DNA of 64,000 bases from Burkholderiales bacterium (GCA_016213205.1 JACRAZ010000069.1:1-64000), one strand, 5' to 3'. Positions 33,451 to 43,640 are shown, numbered from the stretch's first letter. Numbers and translations are program-made. Notes: generated from the letters alone by a model not told the origin.

Positions 33451-34422
33451 ATGGCTGAACCCCTGCTTCGCGTCCGCGACCTGACCACACGCTTCCGCAC
33501 CGAGCGCGGCTGGGTCACCGCGGTCGATCACGTGTCCTTCGATGTCGAGGTCGGCGAGACGGTGGCCATCGTCGGCGAATCGGGCTCGGGCAAGAGCGTC
33601 ACCGCGATGTCGATCCTGCGGCTGATTCCCGAGCCGCCGGGGCGCATCGAGGGCGGCGAGATCCTGTTCGCCGGGCAGGACCTGCGCAAGCTGAGCGACG
33701 CGCAGATGCGCGCCGTGCGCGGCAACCGCATCGCGATGATCTTCCAGGAGCCCATGTCCTCGCTGAACCCGGCGCTCACCGTGGGCAAGCAGATCGCCGA
33801 GCCGATCAACCTGCACCGCGGCACGCCCTGGAAGGCGGCGCTGAAGAAGGCGGTGGAACTGATCGACCGCGTGCGCATGCCCGATGCGGCCAGCCGCGTG
33901 AGCGCCTACCCGCACCAGTTCTCGGGCGGCATGCGCCAGCGCGCGATGATCGCGATGGCGCTGGCCTGCGAGCCGCAGCTCATCATTGCCGACGAGCCCA
34001 CCACTGCGCTCGACGTCACCGTGCAGGCACAGATCCTCGACCTGCTGCAGGACCTCTCGCGCAAGGCCAATTCGGCCCTCATCCTGATCACGCACGATCT
34101 CGGCGTGGTGGCGCGCTATGCCGACCGCGTGGTGGTGATGTACGGCGGCCGCGTGGTCGAGACCGCGCCGGCGCGCGAGCTCTACGCCCACCCGCGCCAC
34201 CCGTACACCATGGGGCTGATGGCCTCGGTGCCGCGGCTGGACAGCGACACCACCCAGCGCCTGGTGCCCATCGAAGGCACGCCGCCCGATCTTTCCGCCA
34301 TGCCGCCGGGCTGCGCGTTCGCGCCGCGCTGCCGCCACGCCACCGCCCGCTGCCACCAGGAACGCCCGGTGCTGCAGGAGGTGGGCCCGCGTCACCAGAA
34401 GGCTTGTTTCGTCGATGTCTGA
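33451..34422 (+). CDS. ABC transporter ATP-binding protein (DppD/OppD type)
   Basis: 323-aa ATPase of the peptide-type importer. Walker A is GESGSGKSV, the Q-loop is [10 protein letters not shown], the signature is [15 protein letters not shown], Walker B ends in [12 protein letters not shown], and the switch His is in LITHDLG. The C-terminal GCAFAPRC...RC region with four cysteines matches the oligopeptide ATPase C-terminal domain, which in some members carries an iron-sulfur cluster. It overlaps the second ATPase gene by 8 nt. It follows copy 2 of the structured repeat, which separates it from the binding-protein gene. Confidence 0.93.
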   Translation: MAEPLLRVRDLTTRFRTERGWVTAVDHVSFDVEVGETVAIVGESGSGKSVTAMSILRLIPEPPGRIEGGEILFAGQDLRKLSDAQMRAVRGNRIAMIFQEPMSSLNPALTVGKQIAEPINLHRGTPWKAALKKAVELIDRVRMPDAASRVSAYPHQFSGGMRQRAMIAMALACEPQLIIADEPTTALDVTVQAQILDLLQDLSRKANSALILITHDLGVVARYADRVVVMYGGRVVETAPARELYAHPRHPYTMGLMASVPRLDSDTTQRLVPIEGTPPDLSAMPPGCAFAPRCRHATARCHQERPVLQEVGPRHQKACFVDV

Positions 34423-35509
34423 GAACCCCACCCCCGCCCGGCCCGGCGCACCCGACGAGGTGCTGCGGGTCGAGGACCTGAAGGTCCACTTCCCCGTCGG
34501 CCAGAGCATCGTGCCCTTCCGCGGGCCGCTGGCCCACGTGCGCGCGGTGGACGGCGTCTCGTTCAGCCTGCAGCGCGGCGAAACCCTGGGCCTGGTGGGC
34601 GAATCGGGCTGCGGCAAGTCCACCACCGGCCTGGCCGCGCTGCGCATGCTCGAGCCCACGGGCGGACGCATCCTCTTCGAGGGCCAGGACATCACGCACC
34701 TGAACAAGGCCGCGATGCGGCCGCTGCGCCGCCGGCTGCAGATGGTGTACCAGGACCCCTACGGCTGCCTGAACCCCCGCATGGCGGTGCGCGACATCAT
34801 CGCCGAGCCCCTGGAGGTGCACGGCATCTGCAGCCACCGCGGTGAGCTGCAGGACCGCGTGGCCGCGCTGCTCAAGACCGTGGGCCTGCTGCCCGACATG
34901 GCCGACCGCTTCCCGCACGAGTTTTCCGGCGGCCAGCGCCAGCGCATCGGCATCGCGCGCGCGCTCGCGCTCGAACCCAGCCTGATCATCTGCGACGAGC
35001 CGGTGTCGGCACTGGACGTCTCGATCCAGGCCCAGGTGGTGAACGTGTTCGTCGAGCTGCAGCAGCGGCTGGGCCTGTCCTACCTGTTCATCGCGCACGA
35101 CCTGGCGGTGGTGCGCCACATCAGCAACCGCATCGCGGTGATGTACCTGGGCCGCATCGTCGAGATCGCACCGCGCGATGCCCTGTACAAGGCCCCGCTG
35201 CACCCCTACACCCAGGCGCTGATGGCCGCGGTGCCGGTGGCCGACCCGGTGGTCGAGGCACAGCGCCAGCGCGCCGTGGTGGTGGGCGAGGTGCCCAGCG
35301 CGATGCGCCCGCCGCCGGGCTGCCGCTTCCACCCACGCTGCCCGCAGGCCATGCCGGTGTGCAAGACGCAAGACCCCGCGCTGCTGGACCTGGGCAGCGG
35401 CCGCGCCGTGGCCTGCCACCTGCACCCGGTGCAAATGCCGGCCAGCACGCGCAAGGACGCGGCCACGGCCGGCGCGCCCAGCGCCCCGCGCGCCGCCACC
35501 ACGCCCTGA
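34415..35509 (+). CDS. ABC transporter ATP-binding protein (DppF/OppF type)
   Basis: 364-aa partner ATPase. Walker [12 protein letters not shown]-loop [10 protein letters not shown], signature [15 protein letters not shown], Walker [13 protein letters not shown], switch HDLAVV. The C-terminal [12 protein letters not shown] region is the oligopeptide-type extension. It ends in an alanine-rich low-complexity tail. The last gene of the transporter; a regulator gene begins 28 nt later on the same strand and may be co-transcribed. Confidence 0.93.
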   Translation: MSENPTPARPGAPDEVLRVEDLKVHFPVGQSIVPFRGPLAHVRAVDGVSFSLQRGETLGLVGESGCGKSTTGLAALRMLEPTGGRILFEGQDITHLNKAAMRPLRRRLQMVYQDPYGCLNPRMAVRDIIAEPLEVHGICSHRGELQDRVAALLKTVGLLPDMADRFPHEFSGGQRQRIGIARALALEPSLIICDEPVSALDVSIQAQVVNVFVELQQRLGLSYLFIAHDLAVVRHISNRIAVMYLGRIVEIAPRDALYKAPLHPYTQALMAAVPVADPVVEAQRQRAVVVGEVPSAMRPPPGCRFHPRCPQAMPVCKTQDPALLDLGSGRAVACHLHPVQMPASTRKDAATAGAPSAPRAATTP

Positions 35510-35537
35510 GCCGGCCCGCCGCCGCCGCAGCCCCGCG

Positions 35538-36758
35538 ATGTCGCAGGCCACGATGCGCTTCAACGAGAAGCGCGAAGCCATCCTCGACGGCGCCGCGCGC
35601 CAGTTCAACCAGCACGGCATCAAGGGTGCCACGCTGGCCGAGGTGGCGCGCAGCGTGGGCCTGGCCACCAACAGCCTGACCTACTACTACCGCAAGAAGG
35701 AAGAGCTGGCCAGCGCCTGCCTGCTGCGCTCGATGGCGGCGATCGATGCGCTGGCCGGCGCCGCGCAGTCGGCGCCCTCGCCCGCCGAGCGGGTGCGTGC
35801 CTTCCTGCTCGCCTACGTGGACATGCTGGCCGACATCGCCACCGGCCGCCACCCCGAGATGGCCGTGTTCAACGATGTGCGGGCCATCACGCCGCCGCAC
35901 GATGCGCAGGTGTTCGCCGGCTACAACAACATGTTCCGCAGCGTGCGGCAGCTGCTGCGCGGGCCCGATGCACCGGTGCTCACCCGCCCGGCGCTCAACG
36001 CGCGGGCACACCTGCTGCTCTCGCTGGCCACCTGGACGCGGGCCTGGATCTTCCGCTACGAGCCGGCCGACTATGCCCGCGTGGGCGAGCGCATCGCCGA
36101 CGTGATGCTCAACGGCCTGGCCCAGCCCGGCCAGCGCTGGGACACCACACCCGACACCGAGCCCGTGCTCGAGGCCCTGCAGCCCGACCAGGCCGACACG
36201 CGCGAGGCCTTCCTGCGCGCGGCCACCCGGCTGGTCAACGAGCATGGCTACCACGGCGCTTCGGTGGACCGCATCTCGGCCGAGCTCAACCTCACCAAGG
36301 GCTCGTTCTATCACCACCACGAGACCAAGGACGAACTGGTCTCGGCCTGCTTCGACCGCACCTTCGCCGCGATGCGCGCGGTGCAGAGCACCGTGGCCGA
36401 GCGCCCCGGCAGCGGCTGGCAGCGCCTGGTGCTGGCCTGCCGCACGATGGTGCGCTACCAGATGTCAGAGCATGGGCCGCTGCTGCGGGTATCGGCCTGG
36501 AGCGCCCTGCCCGAGGCGATGCGGCGCGAGAAGCTGCGCACGATGAACCGCCTGGGCGAGCGCTTCGCGAGCTTCATCGTCGACGGCATGGCCGACGGCT
36601 CGATCCGTGTCGTCGACCCCTCGGTGGCCGCGCAGATGGTCAGCGGCATGGTCAACGCGGCCGCCGAGCTCGATCGCTGGATCGGCAAGGCCAGCGCCGA
36701 CACCGCGGCCGAGCTTTACGCCCGGCCGCTGCTCGAGGGCCTGCTCACGCCTGCGTGA
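35538..36758 (+). CDS. tandem (double-domain) TetR-family regulator
   Basis: 406-aa protein made of two consecutive TetR/AcrR units. Unit 1 (about 1-200) has its HTH at about 32-51 ([26 protein letters not shown]); unit 2 (about 218-406) has its HTH at about 242-261 ([26 protein letters not shown]). Each is followed by an alpha-helical ligand-binding-like region. Ordinary TetR proteins are about 200 aa and dimerise; here one chain carries two DNA-binding heads. The reading frame is continuous, with no sign of assembly frameshift. It lies 28 nt after the ABC operon and convergent with the MFS gene. It may control the transporter, but no operator is evident. Confidence 0.88.
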   Translation: MSQATMRFNEKREAILDGAARQFNQHGIKGATLAEVARSVGLATNSLTYYYRKKEELASACLLRSMAAIDALAGAAQSAPSPAERVRAFLLAYVDMLADIATGRHPEMAVFNDVRAITPPHDAQVFAGYNNMFRSVRQLLRGPDAPVLTRPALNARAHLLLSLATWTRAWIFRYEPADYARVGERIADVMLNGLAQPGQRWDTTPDTEPVLEALQPDQADTREAFLRAATRLVNEHGYHGASVDRISAELNLTKGSFYHHHETKDELVSACFDRTFAAMRAVQSTVAERPGSGWQRLVLACRTMVRYQMSEHGPLLRVSAWSALPEAMRREKLRTMNRLGERFASFIVDGMADGSIRVVDPSVAAQMVSGMVNAAAELDRWIGKASADTAAELYARPLLEGLLTPA

Positions 36759-36775
36759 CGATCACCATGAGCCGC

Positions 36776-37972
36776 CTAAGCAGTCCCCCCCGCGGCATGG
36801 CGCATGGCACGCCACTGCTGCCACCACAGGCCCAGGAACAGCAGCACCAGCACCTGGAAGCCCGAGGCCAGGCCGAAGCGCTGGCTCAGCAGGCCGCCCA
36901 GCATGGCCCCGGTCAGGCCGCCGGCGGGCGCCGCCATCGACGACAAGCCCCCCGCATGGCCGCGCCCCAGCTCGCGCATCAGGCGCGCATAGCGGTTCAC
37001 GCTGCCCAGCTGCTGCAGGCCCAGCCCCAGGCCCAGCAGCGCGGCACCGGCCCACAGCCACAGCGGCGAGCGCGCGAAGGCCAGCAAGGCCGCGTGCGCC
37101 AGCAGCAGGCTCAGGGCCACCAGGAAGCGGCGCTCCTCGGGCCAGCGCGCGGTGAGCGCGCCGCCCACAAACAGCGTGGCCACGAACAAGGCCCCCTGCA
37201 AGGTGATCAGTGCAGCCGCCTGCTGCAGGCCCATGCCGAACTGGCGCATGCCCAGCAGCACGATGAACACCGAGAAGTAGGCCAGCGCCATCTGGCCCAC
37301 CATGTCCATCAGCATGGTCTGGCGCACCAGCGGCCGCTCGCGCACCATCCCGATCTGGCGCCGCACGCGCTGCCGCAGCGGCGTGGCCTCGTCGCCGCGG
37401 CCCGGGGGCGCACCGGCCAGCACCCGGCTGCCGATCACGAGGGTGGCCAGGAACACCGCCGCCACCAGCAGGAAGGTGGGCGCAAAGCCCAGCAGCCCCA
37501 GCAGCAGCGCGCCCAGGCTCGGGCCGATGAAGTACATGCCCAGCGAGTTGGCGCCGCGGTTCCAGCCCGCCTGCGCCGGCCGCAGGCGTGGCAGCAGGTG
37601 CAGGAACTCGGTGTTGGTGGGCACCAGGCGCAGCGGAATCACCAGCCCCATGCCGGTGACGCACAGGATCAGCTGCCACGGGGCGCTGACCTGCGTGAGC
37701 CCGAAGGCATACAGCAGCGCCGCCGCCAGCGAGCCGATGCGGAACAGCGCCAGGCTGCCGTGCCGCTCGATCAGTGCACCGGTGGGCATGGACAGCAGCA
37801 ACAGCCCCAGGAACTGCAGGCCGCCCACCAGGCCGATCTGCCAGGACTGCGCCTGCAACGATGCCGCGTACAGCGGCATCACCACCCGCGTGACCCCGTG
37901 TGATGCACCCACCAGCACGTTCAGCAGCATGAAGCCCCTCAACGGAACCTCATCTCCCCCGGTCGATGCCAT
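36776..37972 (-). CDS. major facilitator superfamily transporter
   Basis: 398-aa inner-membrane protein with about twelve hydrophobic helices. MFS features include LVGGLQFLGLLLLSMPTGALIERHG near the first cytoplasmic loop and a central charged loop around the middle of the chain. The start MASTGGDEV (ATG) was preferred over a GTG 15 nt upstream. It is divergent from the IclR regulator with a 78-bp gap holding the TGATTC-N9-GAATCA inverted repeat, so it is probably under IclR control. Drug, sugar or aromatic-acid transport are all possible. Confidence 0.85.
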   Translation of the reverse strand: MASTGGDEVPLRGFMLLNVLVGASHGVTRVVMPLYAASLQAQSWQIGLVGGLQFLGLLLLSMPTGALIERHGSLALFRIGSLAAALLYAFGLTQVSAPWQLILCVTGMGLVIPLRLVPTNTEFLHLLPRLRPAQAGWNRGANSLGMYFIGPSLGALLLGLLGFAPTFLLVAAVFLATLVIGSRVLAGAPPGRGDEATPLRQRVRRQIGMVRERPLVRQTMLMDMVGQMALAYFSVFIVLLGMRQFGMGLQQAAALITLQGALFVATLFVGGALTARWPEERRFLVALSLLLAHAALLAFARSPLWLWAGAALLGLGLGLQQLGSVNRYARLMRELGRGHAGGLSSMAAPAGGLTGAMLGGLLSQRFGLASGFQVLVLLFLGLWWQQWRAMRHAAGGTA

Positions 37973-37996
37973 GTTATTCTTTTGCACTGCAGTACA

Positions 37997-38017
37997 TGAT
38001 TCTATTTCTATGAATCA
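37997..38017. promoter_or_regulatory. inverted repeat TGATTC-N9-GAATCA in the MFS/IclR promoter gap
   Basis: A perfect 6+9+6 inverted repeat in a short AT-rich island between two divergent genes. The palindrome ACTGCAGT lies just to its left (37986-37993). Its position next to an iclR-type gene suggests autoregulation plus control of the MFS gene. No experimental site is known to me for this regulator. Confidence 0.5.
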
Positions 38018-38050
38018 ATTCTTTCGCCCGCACCATGGGCTGTCAATGCC

Positions 38051-38968
38051 ATGGCTGCCGTGAACGACACGCGGCCGGGCGCCGCCAGCAGCACCCCCGC
38101 CACCCCTGCGCCATCTGCCGCGGGCCGCGGTCTCAACGGGGGTTCCCATGGCCACAAGGGCAAGGGCTCGATGGCCCCGCGCGGCGCACGCCGCCCGCCC
38201 AAGCCGAAGGAAGACCGCCACTTCGTCACCGCGCTCGCACGCGGGCTGCAGGTGCTGGCCTGCTTCCAGACGCGTGACCGCAGCCTGGGCAACCTGGAAA
38301 TCGCCGAGCGCTGCGGCCTGCCCAAGTCCACCATCTCGCGGCTCACCGCCACGCTGACCAAGCTGTCCTACCTCGACCAGATCGAGGACACCGGCAAGTA
38401 CCGGCTCGGCAGCGCCACGCTGGCGCTGGGCAGCACCATGCTGGCGCGCCTGGACGTGCGCCAGGTCGCGCGGCCGCTGATGCAGCGCCTGGCCACGCAG
38501 ACCCGCAGCAGCGTCTCGCTGGGCACCCGCGACCGGGGCTCGATGATCTACATCGAGAACTGCCGCGGCAGCGCGCCGATCACCCTGAGCCTGGATGTCG
38601 GCTCGCGCGTGCCACTGGTGAAATCGGCGCTCGGCCGGGCCTGGCTCACGGCCGTGTCCGACACCGAGCGCAACGCGGTGATGGAGATCGCCGCGTTGCG
38701 CAACCCGGACACCTGGCCAGCGGTGCGTCGCGGCATCGAGCAGGCGCTGGAGGACCAGCGCACGCTGGGCGTCACCTGCTCCTTCGGCGACTGGCAGCCC
38801 GATGTCAACGGCATAGCCTGCGCATTGCGGCCGGGCCGTGGCCTGCCCCCCATGGCCGTCAGCTGCGGTGGCCCGGCCTCCAGCCTCTCGAAGGACTACC
38901 TGCTGAACGAGGCGCGCCCGCTGCTGATCGAGATCGTGGCCGAGATCGAAGCCACGCTCACCCGCTGA
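38051..38968 (+). CDS. IclR-family transcriptional regulator
   Basis: 305-aa regulator. An unusual N-terminal tail (about 1-55) rich in Ala, Pro, Gly and Lys precedes the winged HTH (about 58-115; ALARGLQVLACFQ, SLGNLEIAERCGLPKSTISRLTATL). The IclR effector domain follows (LMQRLATQTRSSVSLGTRDRGSMIYI through LRPGRGLPPMAVSCGG). A shorter start at Met41 is possible. It is divergent from an MFS gene and followed by the CMD-like and SDR genes, which it probably controls. Although IclR members include KdgR, these neighbours do not link it to the pectin genes 23 kb away. Confidence 0.9.
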   Translation: MAAVNDTRPGAASSTPATPAPSAAGRGLNGGSHGHKGKGSMAPRGARRPPKPKEDRHFVTALARGLQVLACFQTRDRSLGNLEIAERCGLPKSTISRLTATLTKLSYLDQIEDTGKYRLGSATLALGSTMLARLDVRQVARPLMQRLATQTRSSVSLGTRDRGSMIYIENCRGSAPITLSLDVGSRVPLVKSALGRAWLTAVSDTERNAVMEIAALRNPDTWPAVRRGIEQALEDQRTLGVTCSFGDWQPDVNGIACALRPGRGLPPMAVSCGGPASSLSKDYLLNEARPLLIEIVAEIEATLTR

Positions 38969-39005
38969 CGCCACGGCCGCCGCCCCTCCACCGCACCACG
39001 ACCCC

Positions 39006-39542
39006 ATGGCCCGCATCCCCTACTTCAACATGGCGCAGGCCCCCGCGGCCTACACCGACCTGCTGCACGCCCGCCACCCGCTGAACCTGTACCGCATGCT
39101 GCCGCATGCCGGGCCGGCGGCGGTGGGCTTCCTCAAGCTCGGCGGCGCGCTGCTGCGCGAGAGCACGCTCGACGCGAAGCTGCGCGAGATCGCCATCCTG
39201 CGTGTGGGCCTGATCAGCCAGGCCGGCTACGAGGTGCACCAGCACCGGCGCGTCGCACGCCAGGTGGGCCTGGCCGACGACAAGGTGGCCGCACTCGAGA
39301 TCGGTGCCGACACCTCGGCGCTGGATGCGCGCGAACGCCTGGTGCTCGAGTTCACCGACACGCTGGTGCACCACGTGAAGGCGCCCGATGTGCTGTTCGC
39401 CCGCATGCAGGCGCAGTTCAGCGAGCGCGAGATCGCCGAGCTGGTGCTCACCATCGGCTTCTACATGATGGTCAGCCGCTTCCTCGAGAATTTCGAGGTC
39501 GACATCGAGCCGCCGGGCACGATTCCCGACACACGCGCCTGA
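39006..39542 (+). CDS. carboxymuconolactone decarboxylase-family (AhpD-like) protein
   Basis: 178-aa all-helical protein of the CMD/AhpD superfamily. It shows the helical core [31 protein letters not shown] and [18 protein letters not shown]...[15 protein letters not shown]. The AhpD redox pair Cys-x-x-Cys is absent; Glu-x-x-x-His occupies that zone (YEVHQHR), so this is not a peroxidase partner but one of the uncharacterised subgroup common beside dehydrogenases in Burkholderiales. It lies 37 nt after the IclR gene and 19 nt before an SDR, likely one operon. The exact reaction is unknown. Confidence 0.82.
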   Translation: MARIPYFNMAQAPAAYTDLLHARHPLNLYRMLPHAGPAAVGFLKLGGALLRESTLDAKLREIAILRVGLISQAGYEVHQHRRVARQVGLADDKVAALEIGADTSALDARERLVLEFTDTLVHHVKAPDVLFARMQAQFSEREIAELVLTIGFYMMVSRFLENFEVDIEPPGTIPDTRA

Positions 39543-39561
39543 TCACCCAACGGAGCACTGC

Positions 39562-40365
39562 ATGGACATCCGAAACAAGGTCGTCGTCGTCACCGGTGGC
39601 GCGCAAGGCATCGGCCGCGCGTTGTGCCTGCGCTTCGCCCAGGCCGGCGCCCGCGCCGTGGTGGTGGCCGACCTGGACCAGGCCGCCTGCGAGGCCGTGG
39701 CGTCCGAACTGAGCGGCCCCACCACCGGCCTCGGCGTGAAGACCGATGTGTCGAAGGAAGCCGAGATCCAGCAGCTCGTGCAGCGCGCCACCGAACGCTT
39801 CGGCCAGGTGGACGTGTTCTGCTCCAACGCCGGCATCATCCTGCGCGGCGGCATGGACGCCACGCCCGAGCAATGGCAGCGCATCCACGAGATCAACGTG
39901 ATGGCCCATGTCTGGGCCGCGCGCGCGGTGCTGCCGCAGATGCTGGCGCGTGGCGAGGGCTACCTGGTCAACACCGCCTCGGCCGCCGGCCTGCTGGCGC
40001 AGGTGGATTCGGCGATGTACACCGTGACCAAGCATGCCGCGGTGGCCTTCGCCGAATGGCTGTCCATCACCTATGGCGACAAGGGCATCCGTGTCAGCTG
40101 CCTGTGCCCGCAGGGCGTTCGCACCGAGATGCTGCTGGGCAAGGGTGGCAACCGCCAGAGCTTCCTGTCGGCCGGCTCGGTCTCGCCCGAGCAGGTGGCC
40201 GACGACGTGCTCAAGGCCATGCACGACGAGAAGTTCCTGATCCTGCCCCACCCCGAGGTGCTGACCTACCTGCAGCGCAAGGCGGCCGATGTGGAGCGCT
40301 GGATCCGCGGCATGCGCCGCGTGCGCGACCAGGCGGAGCAGATGCGCGCTCAGGAAGGCCGTTAG
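39562..40365 (+). CDS. short-chain dehydrogenase/reductase
   Basis: 267-aa NAD(P)-dependent oxidoreductase. The cofactor motif TGGAQGIG (11-18), NAG in [11 protein letters not shown], a Ser in NTASAAG and the catalytic Tyr-x-x-x-Lys in MYTVTKHA are visible. The C-terminus ([19 protein letters not shown]) is helical, as in SDRs acting on hydrophobic alcohols. AACGGAG lies upstream of the start. Third gene of the presumed iclR-CMD-SDR operon. The substrate is unknown. Confidence 0.88.
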   Translation: MDIRNKVVVVTGGAQGIGRALCLRFAQAGARAVVVADLDQAACEAVASELSGPTTGLGVKTDVSKEAEIQQLVQRATERFGQVDVFCSNAGIILRGGMDATPEQWQRIHEINVMAHVWAARAVLPQMLARGEGYLVNTASAAGLLAQVDSAMYTVTKHAAVAFAEWLSITYGDKGIRVSCLCPQGVRTEMLLGKGGNRQSFLSAGSVSPEQVADDVLKAMHDEKFLILPHPEVLTYLQRKAADVERWIRGMRRVRDQAEQMRAQEGR

Positions 40366-40475
40366 GCCCGCACCACTGCACCGACCTGCCGACGATGGTG
40401 CAGCTGGACGGCCGCTGGCAGATCCTGCCGAGGGGCTTTCATCACGAACCGGCCTGAGCGACCCAGGCGTTTCAA

Positions 40476-40495
40476 CTGTCCGGGCCAACTGTGCC
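40476..40495. promoter_or_regulatory. two CTGT-type half-sites before the chemoreceptor
   Basis: CTGTCCG (40476-40482) and CTGTGCC (40489-40495) are direct repeats, both within AACTGT contexts, 60-80 bp upstream of the chemoreceptor start. CTGTGCC equals the half-site of the inverted repeats in the MocR/HMG-CoA reductase promoter at 43564-43640. The MocR protein, or a relative, may bind here too. Confidence 0.35.
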
Positions 40496-40553
40496 CCCAA
40501 CGGCCTGACGGGCGGCCCTAGATTCCGCCCGTCGTACCGTTGGGAGAGCCATC

Positions 40554-42113
40554 ATGGGCCATGCCGTTCACAACCTCGCCCTGAGGCACAAGCTCGCGAT
40601 CCCGCCACTGGCCTGCCTGCTGATGCTGGCGCTGGTGGGGTCCACCGCGCTGTGGGGTTTTGCGCGCCTCGCGCACACGCTGGAGCTGCTGAACGCGCAG
40701 CGGCTGCCGAGCTACACGTTCTCGTCGAGCCTCGAATCGAAGCTGCGTGACCTGAACGGGTTGATGAACCAGTCGATCGCGCTGGCCGCCGTGGGCTATG
40801 GCGACGAAGACGTGGCCAAGGTCGACCACGCGCAGCAGGCGCTTGCGGCCCGCATCGACAGCATGATCCAGGAGCGCCTGGCGCAGTCGGCTGCCGGCAA
40901 CGCCGAGCACCAGGACCTGCAGGCGCTGCAGGCGTCGTTCGGCACCTACCGGCAACGCCTGCGCGAGGCCTTGCAGATGAAGCAGACCGCGCTCGTCAGC
41001 GCCGCCACGTTCCTGGCGGCGGCACAGACCGAATACACGCAGCTGCTCGAACGCATCTCGGCCAGCAGCCAGCGCCAGCTTGATGCCGCGGGGGCCGACG
41101 TGGCCGCGGCGCGCGGCGTGGCGCAGGATGCGCGCTCGCTGATCGCGCTGGTGGCGCTGGCCGCGGTGGGGGTGGCGGTGGCAGCCATCGTGTGGGTGGC
41201 GGCCGGCCTGCTCAAGCGCGTGCGCACGCTCTCGCAGGCCATGCACCGGCTGGCCACCGGCGACCTCACCGCGCCGGTGCCGGTGCAGGGCGGCGATGAG
41301 ATCGGCCGCCTGATGGCGGACGTGGAATCGGTGCGGCGCCAGCTCGCCGCCTCGCTGGGCCTGGTGCACGCCACCACCGAATCGCTGCGCGTGGCCGCGA
41401 CGCAGATCGCCGCCGGCAATGCCGACCTGGGTGGCCGCACCGAGGCCACCTCCGGCTCGCTGGAGCAGACGGCCTCCTCGCTGCACCAGCTCACCACCAC
41501 GGTGGACCAGAACGTGTCGATCGCCGAGGCCGCGGCCGGCAACTCGAACCAGGCCGCGTGCTACGCCACCCGCAGCGGCGAGCTGATGGGCCAGGTGGTG
41601 AGCATGATCACCGAGGTCAGCAGCGCCAGCCGGCGCATTGCCGAGGTCATCGGCATCATCGACCGCATCGCCGCGCAGACCAACATCCTGGCGCTCAATG
41701 CCTCGGTGGAATCGGCCCGCGCGGGTGAGCACGGCCGTGGCTTCGCGGTGGTGGCAGCCGAGGTGCGATCGCTGGCCACCCAGAGCCGCAGCGCGGCGCA
41801 GGAAATCGCCACGCTGGTGCGCAGCACCGACCAGCGCGTGCAGGCCGGCCGCCAGCTGGTGGTGGATGCGGGCAGCTCGATCGACGCACTCGTCACCCGC
41901 GTGGGCGACGTGGCGCGGCTGGTCACCTCCATCCTCGACGCCGCGGTGGCGCAAAGCGGGGAGATCTCGCGCATCAACCAGTCGCTGGCCGCGGTGGACC
42001 ACAGCACGCAGCAGAACGCGGCATTGGCCGAGGAAACCAGCGCCGCCGCCGAGAGCCTGCGCGTGCACGCCGACACGCTGGCCCACACGGTGAACCGCTT
42101 CAAGCTGGGCTAG
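40554..42113 (+). CDS. methyl-accepting chemotaxis protein
   Basis: 519-aa membrane chemoreceptor: N-terminal helix (about 15-37, [23 protein letters not shown]), a four-helix-bundle-like periplasmic region (about 38-190), second helix (about 197-220), HAMP ([25 protein letters not shown]) and signalling domain. The tip [40 protein letters not shown] departs from the usual [26 protein letters not shown] at several positions. No CheR-binding pentapeptide ends the chain. The preceding promoter has CTGT half-sites like those before the mevalonate operon, so it might sense a related compound; this is speculative. Confidence 0.9.
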   Translation: MGHAVHNLALRHKLAIPPLACLLMLALVGSTALWGFARLAHTLELLNAQRLPSYTFSSSLESKLRDLNGLMNQSIALAAVGYGDEDVAKVDHAQQALAARIDSMIQERLAQSAAGNAEHQDLQALQASFGTYRQRLREALQMKQTALVSAATFLAAAQTEYTQLLERISASSQRQLDAAGADVAAARGVAQDARSLIALVALAAVGVAVAAIVWVAAGLLKRVRTLSQAMHRLATGDLTAPVPVQGGDEIGRLMADVESVRRQLAASLGLVHATTESLRVAATQIAAGNADLGGRTEATSGSLEQTASSLHQLTTTVDQNVSIAEAAAGNSNQAACYATRSGELMGQVVSMITEVSSASRRIAEVIGIIDRIAAQTNILALNASVESARAGEHGRGFAVVAAEVRSLATQSRSAAQEIATLVRSTDQRVQAGRQLVVDAGSSIDALVTRVGDVARLVTSILDAAVAQSGEISRINQSLAAVDHSTQQNAALAEETSAAAESLRVHADTLAHTVNRFKLG

Positions 42114-42134
42114 CGCACCACGTGTGCGGCCGTC

Positions 42135-43532
42135 TCAGCGGCGGGCCGCGCGCTTGCGCAGCAGCGGCGTCATCGCCCGCGCAAAGCGCGGGTCGATCAC
42201 CGCGCCCACGTTGTAGCGCGACCACTGCGAGACCTCCGCCGGATCGACGCAGAAGTTGCGGCCCGGCGCGAGCACGATCTTCTGCGGCAGCAGGGCCTGG
42301 GCGAGTTCCATCGAATCGGCCACGCCCGGCAAGGCGCCCCACAGGTACAGCGACTGATGCGGCTTCGCGAACAGCTCCGCCCCCATGCCCTCCAGCAGGC
42401 GCGTGGCACGTTCGGTGGCGTCGGCCAGGCGTTCGCGCAGCCGCGTCAGGTAGCGCTGGTAGTGGCCCTCGCTCAGGATCACGTCCACCGTGCGCTCGCA
42501 GTATTCCGAGCTGCTCACGTTGACCAGCATCTTCAGGTCCGCCAGGTCGCTGGCCAGATCAGGGCTGCAGGCAAAGAAGCCCACCCGCAGCGCGGCCGAG
42601 AACGATTTCGAGAAGCTGCCGATGTAGATGGTGCGGCTCAGTTGGTCCAGCGCCGCCAGCCGTGGCGCGCTGGTGGGCTTGAAGTCGGCCAGCGGGTCGT
42701 TCTCGACGATCAGCAGGTTGTGACGCTCGGCCAGTTGCAGCACCCGGAAGGCCTTGGCAGACGACAGGTCCGAGCCCGTGGGGTTGTGGCCCACCGACTG
42801 GGTGAAGAACAGGTGCGGCCGGTGCACCGCGAGCAGTTGCTCCAGCGCCTCCAGGTCCGGCCCGTCGGCCTGGCGCGGCACGCCCACGATGCGCGCGCCG
42901 GCCAGCCGCAGCTTGCCGAACAGCGGGTAGTAGCCGGGGTCGTCCACCAGCACCACCGCGCCGGCCGGCACGAAGTAGCGCAGCACGATGTCCATGGCCT
43001 GGTTGGCGCCTTGCGTCAGCACGATCTGCCGCGGCTCGGCGCCGATGCCGAAATCGGCCAGCTTGCGCACCAGGTGCTGGCGCAGCGGCGCGTAGCCGAA
43101 GCGGGTGCCGTAGCGGAACAGCGCGCCCAGCCCCGTGCGCACCACCTTGTGGTGGTACTTGTCCAGCCGCGCCTCGGCCAGCCAGTCCACCGGCGGGAAA
43201 CCATCGCCCACGCGCAGCTCGTCGGGCTGGGATTTCAGCTGCTCGCGCAGCAGCCACACGATGTCCATCGCCCGGCCCAGCGAGCCGGCCTCGTCGTCGC
43301 CGGCATGGCGGCGCGGCAACTCACGCACGTAGTAGCCCGAGCCGCGGCGCGGCTCGACCAGCTCGCGCGAGACCAGCAGCTCGAAGGCCGCCACCACGGT
43401 GTTCTTGCCGTAGCCGTGCAGCCTGGCCAGCACGCGCAGCGAGGGCAGCTTGTCGCCGGGGCGGAAGGCGCCATCGCGGATCTGACGCTCAAGGGACGCG
43501 GCCAGCGTGTTGGCGATCGAGGTTCTTTGCAT
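42135..43532 (-). CDS. MocR-type regulator (GntR HTH plus aminotransferase domain)
   Basis: 465-aa transcription factor: GntR winged HTH (about 1-75; [40 protein letters not shown]) joined to a PLP-dependent fold-type I aminotransferase domain (about 110-465). The PLP region includes [21 protein letters not shown] and the Schiff-base lysine in [11 protein letters not shown]. Such proteins sense an amine or amino compound through PLP. The start MQRTSIAN was chosen since upstream codons carry no homology. It is divergent from the HMG-CoA reductase gene, with two inverted repeats between, so it most likely controls that operon; a MocR there is surprising, because mevalonate has no amino group. 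Confidence 0.9.
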   Translation of the reverse strand: MQRTSIANTLAASLERQIRDGAFRPGDKLPSLRVLARLHGYGKNTVVAAFELLVSRELVEPRRGSGYYVRELPRRHAGDDEAGSLGRAMDIVWLLREQLKSQPDELRVGDGFPPVDWLAEARLDKYHHKVVRTGLGALFRYGTRFGYAPLRQHLVRKLADFGIGAEPRQIVLTQGANQAMDIVLRYFVPAGAVVLVDDPGYYPLFGKLRLAGARIVGVPRQADGPDLEALEQLLAVHRPHLFFTQSVGHNPTGSDLSSAKAFRVLQLAERHNLLIVENDPLADFKPTSAPRLAALDQLSRTIYIGSFSKSFSAALRVGFFACSPDLASDLADLKMLVNVSSSEYCERTVDVILSEGHYQRYLTRLRERLADATERATRLLEGMGAELFAKPHQSLYLWGALPGVADSMELAQALLPQKIVLAPGRNFCVDPAEVSQWSRYNVGAVIDPRFARAMTPLLRKRAARR

Positions 43533-43563
43533 CGTCGTCGGGCCTGTGAAGGCGGAGGCCTCA

Positions 43564-43640
43564 CTGTGCCTCGAAGGGGCACAGCACGCAGACAGCAGGC
43601 GCACTGTCGCCGCCAACTGTACCTGCCTGAACGGGTACAG
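43564..43640. promoter_or_regulatory. two inverted repeats, candidate MocR operators
   Basis: CTGTGCC-N7-GGCACAG (43564-43584) and CTGTACC-N10-GGTACAG (43617-43640) are both perfect 7-bp inverted repeats built on the same half-site CTGTRCC. They lie 32 bp or more upstream of the MocR start and 53-129 bp upstream of the HMG-CoA reductase start. Published MocR sites often contain CTGTACC/GGTACAG-like halves. Confidence 0.6.

Noticed and set aside
38051..38968. This IclR regulator as the KdgR of the pectin genes
   Set aside because: It has its own divergent promoter repeat (TGATTC-N9-GAATCA) unlike the GAAAC-N3-GTTTC sites, and its neighbours are unrelated to pectin; family membership alone is not enough.
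39006..39542. AhpD-type peroxidase partner
   Set aside because: The Cys-x-x-Cys redox pair is absent and no AhpC gene is adjacent.
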